Shown here: positions 44,482-54,567 of the stretch, piece by piece
How the letters are laid out: every line of letters starts with the position of its first letter
Numbering within the stretch: the first letter of the stretch is position 1
Assembly: GCA_910580105.1 (NCBI GenBank)
Contig: CAJTWN010000011.1
Location: 1 to 64,000 of the forward strand
Length of the DNA stretch: 64,000 bases
DNA from: an uncultured Clostridia bacterium
Lineage (GTDB): Bacteria; Bacillota; Clostridia; Monoglobales; Monoglobaceae
Reading direction: 5' to 3'
Translations under genes and position numbers: made by a program
The notes under the pieces: model-generated
Told to the model about the DNA's origin: nothing
Seen by the model: only the letters and a program-made list of their open reading frames with translations
The model's database searches: none

Positions 44482-45468
44482 TTATTTTATCTCTATAATT
44501 TCACGCGGGCATTTAGGAACATATCCTTCACAATTTTCCCACTCTTCAAAGAAATCTTTAATCGGTACAAATTTCTCTATTCAGTTATAGCCTTTTCGAA
44601 TAGTCATCATTTCAGAAAACCAGGTCCCAATTTCAAAAGATATCTCTCGGGAATCTTCTAACACAAAAATAAGTCCAACGGTAGAACTAAACTCATAAAG
44701 TTTTCCATCGTGCTCTATTGTTTGAAAGTCATTAACCACAGAAATAACCGTTAAACCGTTTTCTTGCCAATATGCGCCGACCTATCGGCTTTTTCTTACG
44801 CTTTCAATCTGGCGCCATACGTCCATATTCGAGTTAAACAAAAAATCGGGCGTAAGTAAAGATTTATACTGTGCATACATTTTTAACGAGCGTTTCGGAT
44901 TATTATAAACCGACGCAAAACGATAATCGTCAACACCGTTTAATAAATCTATTTTTCCCCATAGTGTTTTTTTGTATAAAGGGATTGGATGTTCTTCTTT
45001 GACAATAACTTTATTGTCATACCTATCCCATTCCACACCGCAGGAAAAATGTTCGGCAATAAACCGAACCGGCACAAATATTCTGTCATTTTTGATCATC
45101 GCCGGACTGTCAAGTTCAACCTCATTTCCATTGACAACAGCAACCTGGGAATTTAAATTCAAAATCAAGTTTGTTTCTGAATTTTTAAGCAATGCAGTTC
45201 TTTTGTCTGCATCCCACAAAACATCTAAACCCAGATTCTCGGCAATAAAGCGAAGAGGAACCATGTTTCTGTCATTTGCAAGAGACGGACATACCTTATC
45301 ATCTTCATCTATATTCACTTTTACACCGTTTACGCCGGCCGCTGCACTGCCGATCATCATTACAATCGCTGTATCCTGCTGCCGGGCACAACAGATATTC
45401 GCAGACGGAACAAATGCAAACACCATAAATAAACGAATAAAAATCAATGCCATTTTCCGTTTCGACAT
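44482..45468 (-). pseudogene. exported CuAO_N protein with two premature in-frame stops
   Basis: From 45468 a signal peptide (residues 1-28) and two CuAO_N half-repeats (RNMVPLRFIAENLGLDVLWD near 70 and RIFVPVRFIAEHFSCGVEWD near 130) lead to a C-terminal domain. The frame meets TAG at 44782-44784, continues VGAYWQENGLTVISVVNDFQ, meets TGA at 44581-44583, then continues IEKFVPIKDFFEEWENCEGY and ends at a TAA at 44482-44484. The 228 residues before the first stop could still fold. It has AGGAAGG upstream. Two nonsense mutations point to decay of a once longer protein of about 330 residues. Confidence 0.75.
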
Positions 45469-45750
45469 CGTATTTCCTTCCTCAATCTGCCCTTTTTAAT
45501 CCTCCTGCTTTATCCAGTAAATCAAATTGCCCATAGATTGTGTCCCTGCAAATGTTTCGGCATGAAGACACAAATTATATATGATATAGTATAACAAATT
45601 TCGGAGCAAAAGGCAATATTTCCTTTGTTATTTCGACCTAATTCGCCTTTCAAAAGAAAACCGCATTGCTTTTTTCTATGAATTGGTATATGATAAATTT
45701 TAGCACCTGAAGTACGCAACAGGGATTCATCAGCAAAGGATGGTTTTATT

Positions 45751-48558
45751 ATGAAAAATGTACTCGCCGCAGTTTTAGCGGCAACTGTATTTTTAACTGC
45801 TTTACCATTTCATCTTTCAACCGTTTTTGCAGAACCTTTATCTTCTGCAACGCCGAAGGCAAAAACCAACGTGTCCGCCCAACCGGCCAAAGCGGCAGCA
45901 ATGGTTGAAGCAGACAATTATTACAAAATCAACCCCAATGATGCAGATGTCCCTTCATGGCAGAAATATGCTTTGGAGGAAACGACTACACCGGGAACCT
46001 ATACGCTTATCAACAAAGATTTCGATGAGACGCCGGCGCTTACCGATACCTCCTCCTGGTATTCTTTCACTTTGACAGCAAACGCAGCCGGCACTGCATG
46101 GAGCCTTTCCACAACAAACGCAGACAAATCCACCTTTAAAACTTCAATGGTCGTCCCTGGAAGCGTTGACGGCAAACCGGTCACCGAAATAAAGGGGGAT
46201 ACATTTCGGAACAAAAATTATAAATATATGACCGTTTCAGAAAATATTGCCTCCATTGGCAACAACGCATTTCGGGAAACCAGCTTAATTGGTATAAAAC
46301 TTCCTAAGTCACTGCAATCAATCGGCATCATGTCCTTTTACCGCAATTTATCCCTGACGAATGTGAATCTGGAAGACACTTCATTGACGAGTACCGGAAA
46401 CGGCTCCTTCCGGGATTGTCCCTTTACTGAAATTACCCTTCCCCCCACGCTGAAAACTTTGGGAAGCGCCACCTTTTCTAACTGCCAAAAACTGAAAACC
46501 GTCACTTTTTTGGGTTCTTTGGAAAGATGTAACCGCACCGGCTCCGGTGATAATGATACATGGGCCTTTAACAATACCATTGTCCTTGAAAATATTTATT
46601 TCAAAGGTTATACCGCTCCTGGTTACAATACCGAAACCGGTATAACCACTGCTGAAAACCTGATTGGATTTCAGGCGGCGAGTCTGGCCTATCAGCTGAA
46701 CGTACATTATCCCAAAGGCGGTTTAGGCTATGACACCGAAGAATTCTATGCCGGGTTCCGCGAAGGCACCACCTTTGCCGAGACTCCCAAGGCAGAAGCC
46801 TTCCTGGAGGGAAAACCCAATATTGGGGCACAGCTTATCGGCAGCTTTGCCTTTATTGATGCCGTCACCCAGGAAGAAGGCAGCATCGGCTATTGGGAAC
46901 GCTGTGATACCCCATACTTTGCCGCAGGAGACGCGATTGAAAAGATAAGTGGTGACATTTCTCTGCAAGCGGGTCAGTACACCACCTATGCAATCAAAGC
47001 AGAAGACAGCAAAAAGTATATCCGTTTTTGCGTGAAAATCCCTCTGCTGGATATGAATATGACCGAAAATGCCCGGTTATATACCAGCGCCCCCACCCGG
47101 ATGGTCGATGAATTTAAAGTCACCCTGTCAGCAAACGGCAGTGTAGCAGGAAACGAATTTTATATTGACGAGGAACAAGGCATCGGCAGTTACGGCGCCG
47201 CTGCAACGGTGGTCAACTCCACCAACAGCGATAAGGACTTCTATCTTGTCTCTGCATGGTATGACCGTTCCGGAGAAACTTTGCTTGAACATTCTGTAGA
47301 CAAAATTACCGTACCGGCTGGCTCAAAATCAGATACTGGCATCAACGAACAACTCTGGACGGGACAAACAAAAAGTCCAGCCGATTCCGAAGAACTCAAA
47401 AATCGTACCTTAAAAATCTTTGCCTTTGAGGACCTTCCTTCTGTAAAACCACTTGCGAAAGCAGAAGCATACAGCGGACTCTATGACAAAATGGCCGAAG
47501 TTTTAAACAGCAATCCCACCGGCCTTTATTCCAAAGAACAAATTGACTTTGTCCGGAAAAAAATAGCCGCAGGGGAAGAACCCTGGGCTTCAGCATTTAA
47601 CAAGCTGATCAGTGACGCAAACGCATGGATTGACGAGGAACCTTCTCCGGTTGCCCACTGGTATGTACCGGGATATTATACCAACGCATCCGGACACCAG
47701 CAAAACAGAAAAGTAATGCTGGATGATTTGAAATCCGCTTATGCCTGCGGTCTTGCCTATCAGTTCACAGGCAAAACAAAATATGCAGATCAGACCATCC
47801 GTATATTAAATGCCTGGGCACGTACCACCCGTACCATCGGCTCTGAAGACAGCGGCCTGGTCGCCTCCTATGTTGGGAACGGTTTTCCGATGGCGGCCGC
47901 CTTTGTGAAAGACTATAAGGGCTGGGATCCGGCAGACAAGGGATACTTTGACTCCTGGCTGAAAAACGTTTTCCGCGGCTTTTTCGGCGGAAACCCAGTC
48001 TCCAACAATGCGGGGGACTGGCGTATATTTGCCCGCATGGCAATCGACGCTTATCTGGGGGATATTTCCAATATACAAAACGATGCTGAACGGATGAAAA
48101 ACCGTATCGCAGACAACATCAGCGAAAACGGGGAACTTCCCCACGAAAATGCCCGCGGCAATGCCGGTATTTGGTATACCTATTTTGCTCTGGCTCCAAT
48201 GACAGCCATCGCACAAATTATTTACAATACTACCGGTGAAGATCTTTTCAATTACACGGCGCCCAATGGAAGAAACCTGAAAATGGCCTTGGACAAGCAT
48301 CTTACATACTGCAAAGACAAAAGCCTATGGCCCTATGGCGGCGGCTATATCGGAGGTAACTCGTCAACCTCATGGAACTATATGCTTTATGAAGCAACCG
48401 CCGGCATATATAACGACAAGCTCTATCTGGACTATGTAAAAGAACAAAGACCGATCAACGGGCCACGGGTCGATAACGATGATTATCATCATATGGCATG
48501 GTTTTATCCGACACTGATGTATGGTTCTCTGCAATTGAACGGAGGTCTGCCGGAATAA
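45751..48558 (+). CDS. exported protein with BspA-type LRR and alginate-lyase-like domain
   Basis: The 935-residue protein begins with a signal peptide (cleavage near TVFAEP). BspA-type leucine-rich repeats (about 120-290, SIGNNAFRETSLIGIKLPKS) follow, then a beta-rich linker. An alginate_lyase (PF05426, alpha/alpha-toroid) domain lies at about 590-900 with LKSAYACGLAYQFTGKTKYA and NNAGDWRIFARMAI. This domain cuts uronate-rich polysaccharides by beta-elimination in families PL5/PL39. No SLH or LPXTG anchor is present; it may be secreted. A strong terminator ends the gene. The domain assignment is confident, but the precise polymer is not. Confidence 0.8.
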   Translation: MKNVLAAVLAATVFLTALPFHLSTVFAEPLSSATPKAKTNVSAQPAKAAAMVEADNYYKINPNDADVPSWQKYALEETTTPGTYTLINKDFDETPALTDTSSWYSFTLTANAAGTAWSLSTTNADKSTFKTSMVVPGSVDGKPVTEIKGDTFRNKNYKYMTVSENIASIGNNAFRETSLIGIKLPKSLQSIGIMSFYRNLSLTNVNLEDTSLTSTGNGSFRDCPFTEITLPPTLKTLGSATFSNCQKLKTVTFLGSLERCNRTGSGDNDTWAFNNTIVLENIYFKGYTAPGYNTETGITTAENLIGFQAASLAYQLNVHYPKGGLGYDTEEFYAGFREGTTFAETPKAEAFLEGKPNIGAQLIGSFAFIDAVTQEEGSIGYWERCDTPYFAAGDAIEKISGDISLQAGQYTTYAIKAEDSKKYIRFCVKIPLLDMNMTENARLYTSAPTRMVDEFKVTLSANGSVAGNEFYIDEEQGIGSYGAAATVVNSTNSDKDFYLVSAWYDRSGETLLEHSVDKITVPAGSKSDTGINEQLWTGQTKSPADSEELKNRTLKIFAFEDLPSVKPLAKAEAYSGLYDKMAEVLNSNPTGLYSKEQIDFVRKKIAAGEEPWASAFNKLISDANAWIDEEPSPVAHWYVPGYYTNASGHQQNRKVMLDDLKSAYACGLAYQFTGKTKYADQTIRILNAWARTTRTIGSEDSGLVASYVGNGFPMAAAFVKDYKGWDPADKGYFDSWLKNVFRGFFGGNPVSNNAGDWRIFARMAIDAYLGDISNIQNDAERMKNRIADNISENGELPHENARGNAGIWYTYFALAPMTAIAQIIYNTTGEDLFNYTAPNGRNLKMALDKHLTYCKDKSLWPYGGGYIGGNSSTSWNYMLYEATAGIYNDKLYLDYVKEQRPINGPRVDNDDYHHMAWFYPTLMYGSLQLNGGLPE

Positions 48559-48577
48559 TCCCATTCAACTGATGCAG

Positions 48578-48606
48578 AAGGGTCTTGCAGACGCAAGACC
48601 CTTTTT
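48578..48606 (+). terminator. terminator after the lyase gene
   Basis: Stem AAGGGTCTTGC/GCAAGACCCTT, loop AGAC, then TTTAAAT. Confidence 0.85.
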
Positions 48607-48695
48607 AAATCATATACCAATGGCGCTTTGTATCTTTGAAAAAATTACCACCGCTTTTTTATAACAGAAAAGATACAAGATTTATTTCCATTATT

Positions 48696-48725
48696 TTGAC
48701 AAATTTATTTTGCATATGCTATTAT
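48696..48725 (+). promoter_or_regulatory. promoter of the following gene
   Basis: TTGACA (48696-48701) and TATTAT (48720-48725), spacing 18. Confidence 0.6.
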
Positions 48726-48783
48726 ACTGAAGAACAGATTAAAATCAAAATTTTTAATATCCTATAAGAAAGAAGTGCGTACC

Positions 48784-50994
48784 ATGGATTATATGAAAAA
48801 AGCTTCACAAATGCTTGCAGAATGGGTACAATTTGCTCTGCCCGATCTCTATACCTGCCCGGACCGGCCGGGGCTTGTCTGTTATGGTGCAGGCTATAAC
48901 GGCTGGGGTATGCAGACGCACCAAAAGGCATTGGCAGCATTTACAGTTGCTGCAACCAACCCCGACGTTGTACAGCTCCTTCCGGAACACATCCGGGAAA
49001 CGCTTTTGGATACCTGTATGAAGATGCTCCGTTTTATGCTGGAAACACACCTTGAGGGCAGCTATACCTGTCTCGAAGGCGATAGATGGGGACACACCTG
49101 GATTAGTGTGTTGGGCACAGAACGGACCATGCACGCAGTGGAAGAATTGTTTTGCTTTATGAACGAAACCGACAAAAAATTATTGGAAAACGTTTTTCTA
49201 TCCGAAGCAGACTGGCTCCTTGACAATTATGACATTTGCGCCGCACCGGATGCAAAATCGGGGAAAAACCGCCCGGAAAGCAATATCTGGAACGGAATTT
49301 TCCTGCATCGGGTTGCCGCCATGTATCCGGACAGCCCCCGTTCTTCGGACTATCGGGAAAAAGGAACCGGCTTTTTGGTCAATGGAATCTCCATACCGGC
49401 AGACAAAGATTCTGCAATTGTCTATGACGGCCTTGCAGTCTCTGCCCTCTATAAAGGAAACAATTTTTATGATACATACGCTTTGGATCATCATGAATAT
49501 CTCAACATCGGCTATATGGTGATCTGTCTGTCCAACATTGCCATGTACCATTTTTCCTGTAAAAAACAAAAGTACGCTGTCCCGGAGGCGCTATACCATC
49601 ATGCCGAAGCCCTCTGGCAGCTCATCAAAACCTGTATCGCCGATGATGGCCGGCTGATCAGAGTCGGCGGCGATTCCCGGGTACGTTACTGCTATTGCCA
49701 GGACTATCTTTTGCCTGCACTGCTGCTGGTACAGGATCAATTCGGCGATACCGACGCTGAACACTTAAAATCCCTCGTCGTTGATTTATTTTATCAGGAG
49801 TTTTCGTCAAACCATGACGGAAGCTTTCTCTCCGACCGCTGCGGCAGATTTAAGGAAATTTCCCCCATCTATTATACCCGTCTTGAATCCGATAAAGCCT
49901 CTGTCCTCTCCATGCTGCTGAACTGGAATACGATGAGCAATTCCGGAAATAAAACGATACAGCTCCTCACGTCCTGGCAGGCCCCCTCCCACGGCGCCTG
50001 TATTTCCAACAGCAACAACCGGTTTGCCTCCTGGGCATTTTACGGAGCGGAAGGCATGACCGGCCTGTGCCTGCCGAAACGAAAGGGAAACTATGCCGAA
50101 TGGAAAAACAATCTGGCCGCTGAAATCCTGGGCTGTGGTTCTTTGAATGACACCAATATCCTGTCACACAAAGAGATGTTATTTCCCGGAGGTTTTCTCG
50201 TCCACGGAGAGGCAGAGCGCACCTCCAAAAACTTTCTGGCAGAACAGCAAAAAGACGAGGTAAGCGCTGTTCAGCAAATTGTCTTTGCCGCACTTCCGGA
50301 CGATGCAACCACCGTTGTCCTTCAGTACGCATACACACCTGGCCGGATTTATTTACAGTCCGTCAAGGGGATCAATTTCAATATTCCCAATGATATTTTC
50401 AATGGATTTTCCAGACAATATTTTTATGAAGGCGGTCAATTGCAGACAGGAAAATTCAGCGGAGAAGAGGAAATTTTCAATCTTGACAGCCGCTGGCTGA
50501 ATATTGCGCAGGAAATCGGCGTAATCGCCGGTTATCATCAGGAAAATCTTTGTATTTACCGGCCCGGAACACGGCAAATCAGCATAAAAAAACATACCCA
50601 AAAAGATAATCTCTATAACGAATATACCCAAAATCTCAGCTGTGATGTCATCTGTACAAAAATCAATACCTCCTCTCACTGGGAGGATAAATCATCGGTT
50701 ATTTTAGACACGTCTGCAATTATTATTGCCGGCATTTCAGCAGCGGACACAAAGAAAAGAGCAGAAGAACCCGGTTCTTTAATTCAAATCAAAGATACGC
50801 CGTTTACGCGAAGCGTATGTGTGAAAGGGCAGGATCATAAATACTATGCCGTTCTCCACAACCTGGCAGACACCGAACAAACCATTTCGATACAAACTGA
50901 ATATCAAATGGAAAGTCTGTGCAATGCCGCAATCAAAGATAACTGTGTAAACCTCTCTGCAAAAGAGAGCGCAATCCTGGTCTTTAATAACTAA
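48784..50994 (+). CDS. large cytoplasmic protein, polysaccharide-lyase-like toroid
   Basis: The 736-residue protein has no signal peptide. The N-terminal half (about 1-400) is all-helical with SNIWNGIFLHRVAAMYP, DTYALDHHEYLNIGYMVICL and DSRVRYCYCQDYLLPALLL, which resembles an alpha/alpha toroid like that in heparinase II/III-type lyases and unsaturated-glucuronyl hydrolases. The C-terminal half is beta-rich (QLLTSWQAPSHGACISNSNN, then GFLVHGEAERTSKNFLAEQQ). This two-domain layout is typical of such lyases. Adjacent to the secreted alginate-lyase-like protein, it could act on imported oligosaccharides. I do not recognise the exact family. The start at 48784 has AAGAAAGAAG eight bases upstream. 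Confidence 0.6.
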   Translation: MDYMKKASQMLAEWVQFALPDLYTCPDRPGLVCYGAGYNGWGMQTHQKALAAFTVAATNPDVVQLLPEHIRETLLDTCMKMLRFMLETHLEGSYTCLEGDRWGHTWISVLGTERTMHAVEELFCFMNETDKKLLENVFLSEADWLLDNYDICAAPDAKSGKNRPESNIWNGIFLHRVAAMYPDSPRSSDYREKGTGFLVNGISIPADKDSAIVYDGLAVSALYKGNNFYDTYALDHHEYLNIGYMVICLSNIAMYHFSCKKQKYAVPEALYHHAEALWQLIKTCIADDGRLIRVGGDSRVRYCYCQDYLLPALLLVQDQFGDTDAEHLKSLVVDLFYQEFSSNHDGSFLSDRCGRFKEISPIYYTRLESDKASVLSMLLNWNTMSNSGNKTIQLLTSWQAPSHGACISNSNNRFASWAFYGAEGMTGLCLPKRKGNYAEWKNNLAAEILGCGSLNDTNILSHKEMLFPGGFLVHGEAERTSKNFLAEQQKDEVSAVQQIVFAALPDDATTVVLQYAYTPGRIYLQSVKGINFNIPNDIFNGFSRQYFYEGGQLQTGKFSGEEEIFNLDSRWLNIAQEIGVIAGYHQENLCIYRPGTRQISIKKHTQKDNLYNEYTQNLSCDVICTKINTSSHWEDKSSVILDTSAIIIAGISAADTKKRAEEPGSLIQIKDTPFTRSVCVKGQDHKYYAVLHNLADTEQTISIQTEYQMESLCNAAIKDNCVNLSAKESAILVFNN

Positions 50995-51180
50995 GGCATT
51001 TTCATATTCCCCAACCTTTACGGGAACGATAATAAAAATGTATGGTTTTCTCCTCAAAACGCCCGAAGCGCACTTTCAAGCTGTCTTACATAACGGAACA
51101 CCCATCCATCATAAGTCCACTGCATATACATTGTTGCAAGTATAAAATTGATTTGAAGTGAATAGTGGAAAAAAAGAAAA

Positions 51181-51219
51181 GCCGGTCATTTGCTGCATAA
51201 TTGCAAATGACCGGCTTTG
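51181..51219 (+). terminator. terminator before repeat copy 4
   Basis: Stem GCCGGTCATTTGC/GCAAATGACCGGC with T tract TTTGT. The T tract runs directly into the 117-bp repeat. Confidence 0.85.
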
Positions 51220-51336
51220 TTTAATAAGGGGCTTTGCCCCGTCATTCAACGTTTTCAGTGGGAGATTGTGCTCCCACTGAAAAAATTAAGCGGCGCCCGC
51301 CGCCTTAGAGGCGGAGGACATCTTAATTTAGTTATA
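51220..51336 (+). repeat. 117-bp structured repeat, copy 4
   Basis: It has GTG for GTA, AGCGGC for AGTGGC and GGCGGAGG for GGCGGGGG. It lies in a 502-base gap between convergent genes in which no gene is seen. Confidence 0.92.
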
Positions 51337-51496
51337 TCCCCTGCACCTGCGCGTCCGGTTCTCTGATAACAATACCATCAAATGATTGAACCTATACGCA
51401 GCCTTCTATTTCACATTTTGGCGGAATAAGGTGAAATTTTTGCAATTGTATTTTCACAGATTTCATTTCCGCATATAAAGTTATTTGATCCAATTA

Positions 51497-53818
51497 TTAC
51501 TCATTTGCAATTACCTCTACGACCGCCATATTCCTGATCCATTTTGCGGGAGAATATACAGCGGCAATACAGGACAGGATTACAATTATGAGTATTACCA
51601 CAATCGCCGGAACAGGGAATGCCCACGCCTCACCAAAATGTGACGTCACCATTGTTTCAAAGAACACTTTGTTAAGCGGAAGGCCTGCCACAATACCAAT
51701 CATACTGCCGAGTGTGGCATAGGCTGCGGTTTCGGCAATTATCATTTTTGTAAGCTGTCCCGCATCCATACCAATTGCACGCATTGCGCCATATTGCCTG
51801 CGTTTGGCCGACACACTCATTGAAATACTGTTCATAATATTGAAAATGGTGATCATCGCAATGATTGCCAAAAACCCATATACCAAGATACTGAACAACC
51901 AATATGTGCTTCTGTTTTGGCGGTTGCTTTCCCGATAATCTATAAAGGGATGTTCACCCGCTAAATTGCGAAGTTCAGTTACATCACTTTCCGCTGCGTC
52001 CTTTGCAAGTTTGATACTCAAAATTGTATAATCACTTTTCCCCGTAAGCCGTGTAAAAGTTTCCTCAGAGCATACAACGGTAGCCTTTCCATCCGACCAC
52101 ACACCCGTTGACAGCTCACCTGCAACTTCGAGCATATCATTGCCAATCTGTATTTTATCACCTTTTTTCAATGTACTTGCTTTATTATGAATTGTAAAAA
52201 CATAATTGCTGTCACCCAATATTTTTGATAAATCACCGCTAATCAAGGCATTTTTCTCCGACCAGTTCAGCATATAATCATCATACGAAACCAAATCAAC
52301 CTCATCGGTTCTGTCAGACAACACGGGCGTATGAATTTGCAGCATATTACCATAAACATTTTTAACACCCGGTCTGCCATAAACTTCACTATATAATTCT
52401 CTTTCTACCGAACCTTCGGCTCCGGCACTCGATATAGCCACATCCGGCGTATAAGAACGGAGCGACGGCAGGGCATGTTCTATAAAACCAAGCATAGATG
52501 AAAACACCAAAAACATCACAATACTCACCGCAAACGAAAGCGTCATCAGCAACAAATTTTTCTTTATTGATACAGCGTGATGAATACCGAGTGCAGTTTC
52601 TATTTTACCAAAATGCAAATTGGCGCCGCGCCGAATCTTGATTGCTTTACGGATGCCTCCTGTCACCGCCGCAACCGGCGAAACGCGCGCAGCCCGTTTT
52701 GCAGGAGACTGCGCCGCTATCAAAACCGTTGCAACACCAATGACAGCTCCGCATACAATTCCGATTGCACTGACAGCAAACAACGGCATGTTCGCAAATT
52801 CACCGCCAATAAAAAACCGCAGGCACGCACACAGGCACCAAGTGATGACCACTGCAAGCCCTATTCCTATTGGAACGGAAGTTTTGCACCAATTCAGCGC
52901 TTCTAAACGCACAAACCGCACAATTTGTTTTCTGCTTGCACCGATACAGCGAAGCATTCCGAAAAACTGTGTTCTTTGTGCCACATTGCTGTTCATACTG
53001 CTTGAAATCATAAGAACGCCGGCAATAAGCACAAGCAAAACCAAAGCCGCCGCAATGCCATAAAGCCCCGTCATATATGAATTTTGACTTGCGCCTTCAA
53101 GCCCCATAACCGCTGTATTTTCGGCTATACATTCATCTGCAATCCCATATTCCTCCTTTATTTGTGCGATTGCCTTTTTTACATTTGTGTGCTTATTGAA
53201 TTGGATATAGTATTCGGGATATGAATCCTCATCGCCTGTAAAATCACAAACGGCAGTAAATGCTTCCTTATTCATAAACGCAACGACCGCATCATAAAAC
53301 ACAGCAGATTCGTCATATTTGAATCCGGTCACAGCATAATTCATATCACCGGCAGGTGTGTTGATCGTGATATGGTCGCCTATACAAATACCAAGGATTT
53401 CCCTGGCATTTGCAGTGAGCATTACTTCCTGCGCACCTTTGGGAAAATCGCCCTCAAAACTTTCGGTTCGGATATCTGTAATAAACGTCTTGTCAACACC
53501 ACAAATAGCGGCTTTTTTTCCATTTATATAATAATCCTTATCAATTTTATAGTTTAAGCTGTCATACCAAGATGCGGCAGCAATTTCAGAACGGGCAAAA
53601 ATGCTTTGTGCAGTGTTCTCATCTGTCTCACGCAATTTTATATGCCAATTGCCATGCTTTGCAATCATATTTACTTTTTCCGCCCGGACGCCCATATCCG
53701 CCATAGAGAAGACGGCGCTCACAAGAAATACCGCAAGCACAATACAAAGGATTGTCATCCGGTTTTGCTTTTTATGCACTTTTGCAGAGAGGGGGATAAG
53801 GTCAAGATAACTTTTCAT
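51497..53818 (-). CDS. FtsX-type ABC transporter permease
   Basis: The 773-residue permease has one membrane helix near residue 25, a large extracytoplasmic domain (about 45-240), three helices near 255, 320 and 360, a second unit from about 425 with another large extracytoplasmic domain, and final helices near 650, 700 and 745. Two FtsX modules are therefore present ([20 protein letters not shown] at the second). Such MacB/LolC-type permeases export peptides or act in resistance and envelope stress. Start ATG overlaps the ATPase gene by 17 bases. The layout differs from BceB, which has ten helices and one large domain. Confidence 0.9.
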   Translation of the reverse strand: MKSYLDLIPLSAKVHKKQNRMTILCIVLAVFLVSAVFSMADMGVRAEKVNMIAKHGNWHIKLRETDENTAQSIFARSEIAAASWYDSLNYKIDKDYYINGKKAAICGVDKTFITDIRTESFEGDFPKGAQEVMLTANAREILGICIGDHITINTPAGDMNYAVTGFKYDESAVFYDAVVAFMNKEAFTAVCDFTGDEDSYPEYYIQFNKHTNVKKAIAQIKEEYGIADECIAENTAVMGLEGASQNSYMTGLYGIAAALVLLVLIAGVLMISSSMNSNVAQRTQFFGMLRCIGASRKQIVRFVRLEALNWCKTSVPIGIGLAVVITWCLCACLRFFIGGEFANMPLFAVSAIGIVCGAVIGVATVLIAAQSPAKRAARVSPVAAVTGGIRKAIKIRRGANLHFGKIETALGIHHAVSIKKNLLLMTLSFAVSIVMFLVFSSMLGFIEHALPSLRSYTPDVAISSAGAEGSVERELYSEVYGRPGVKNVYGNMLQIHTPVLSDRTDEVDLVSYDDYMLNWSEKNALISGDLSKILGDSNYVFTIHNKASTLKKGDKIQIGNDMLEVAGELSTGVWSDGKATVVCSEETFTRLTGKSDYTILSIKLAKDAAESDVTELRNLAGEHPFIDYRESNRQNRSTYWLFSILVYGFLAIIAMITIFNIMNSISMSVSAKRRQYGAMRAIGMDAGQLTKMIIAETAAYATLGSMIGIVAGLPLNKVFFETMVTSHFGEAWAFPVPAIVVILIIVILSCIAAVYSPAKWIRNMAVVEVIANE

Positions 53819-54497
53819 TTCCGGCGCCTCCCAAATCAGTAAGTATACCGTCGGACACATGCAGAACACGGTCAACAGATGCGGCAATAGAGCGGTTATG
53901 GGTAATCATAATAATTGTCTGTGCATATTTTCTTGATGCTTCTTTTAAAAGTGCAATTACCTCGCTGCTGTTTTGCGTGTCCAGATTACCTGTCGGTTCA
54001 TCCGCCAAAATAAGCGCAGGGCGCGTAATAAAAGCCCTGCCAATGGCCACCCTTTGCTGCTGTCCGCCCGACAGCTGGCTGGGCAGATGATTTCGGCGTT
54101 CTTTTAAGTTTAACACCGTTAATAGCTCCTCCAAATACCTTTTGTCCGGCTTCTTATAATCAAGCAGGACGGGAAATATTATATTCTGCTCAACCGTCAG
54201 TTCGGGGATCAAATGAAAGGATTGAAAAATAAATCCGATATTTCTGCGGCGAAAGACTGTAAGGTTATGGTCCTTCATGGAAAATGTGTCCTTGCCGTCG
54301 ATAAAGACCTTTCCGCTTGTGGGGGTATCAAGTGCGCCGATCATATTCAAAAGTGTTGATTTTCCGCTTCCTGACTCGCCGACAACCGCAATAAATTCAC
54401 CTTTTGTTACAGTAAAACTAACATTCTTCAATGCACGCACGGCTGTTTCTCCACTGCCGTAGATTTTTGAAATTGATTGTACTTCTAACAAATTCAT
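53802..54497 (-). CDS. ABC transporter ATP-binding protein (MacB/LolD type)
   Basis: The 231-residue ATPase has Walker [10 protein letters not shown] (39-47), Q-loop [18 protein letters not shown], signature [14 protein letters not shown] (about 140), Walker [14 protein letters not shown] (about 160) and a switch histidine in MITHN. It drives the FtsX permease encoded downstream. Confidence 0.96.
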   Translation of the reverse strand: MNLLEVQSISKIYGSGETAVRALKNVSFTVTKGEFIAVVGESGSGKSTLLNMIGALDTPTSGKVFIDGKDTFSMKDHNLTVFRRRNIGFIFQSFHLIPELTVEQNIIFPVLLDYKKPDKRYLEELLTVLNLKERRNHLPSQLSGGQQQRVAIGRAFITRPALILADEPTGNLDTQNSSEVIALLKEASRKYAQTIIMITHNRSIAASVDRVLHVSDGILTDLGGAGNEKLS

Positions 54498-54567
54498 ATA
54501 AAATACCTCTCTTTTAATTTGTGCATTAAAAATATCATATGAATCCTACAATGAGATGAATTTTTAC

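Noticed and set aside
43558..44584. Recoding of TAG and TGA as sense codons in this organism
   Set aside because: Intact core genes of the window end at TAG and TGA normally, so a general code change is not supported.
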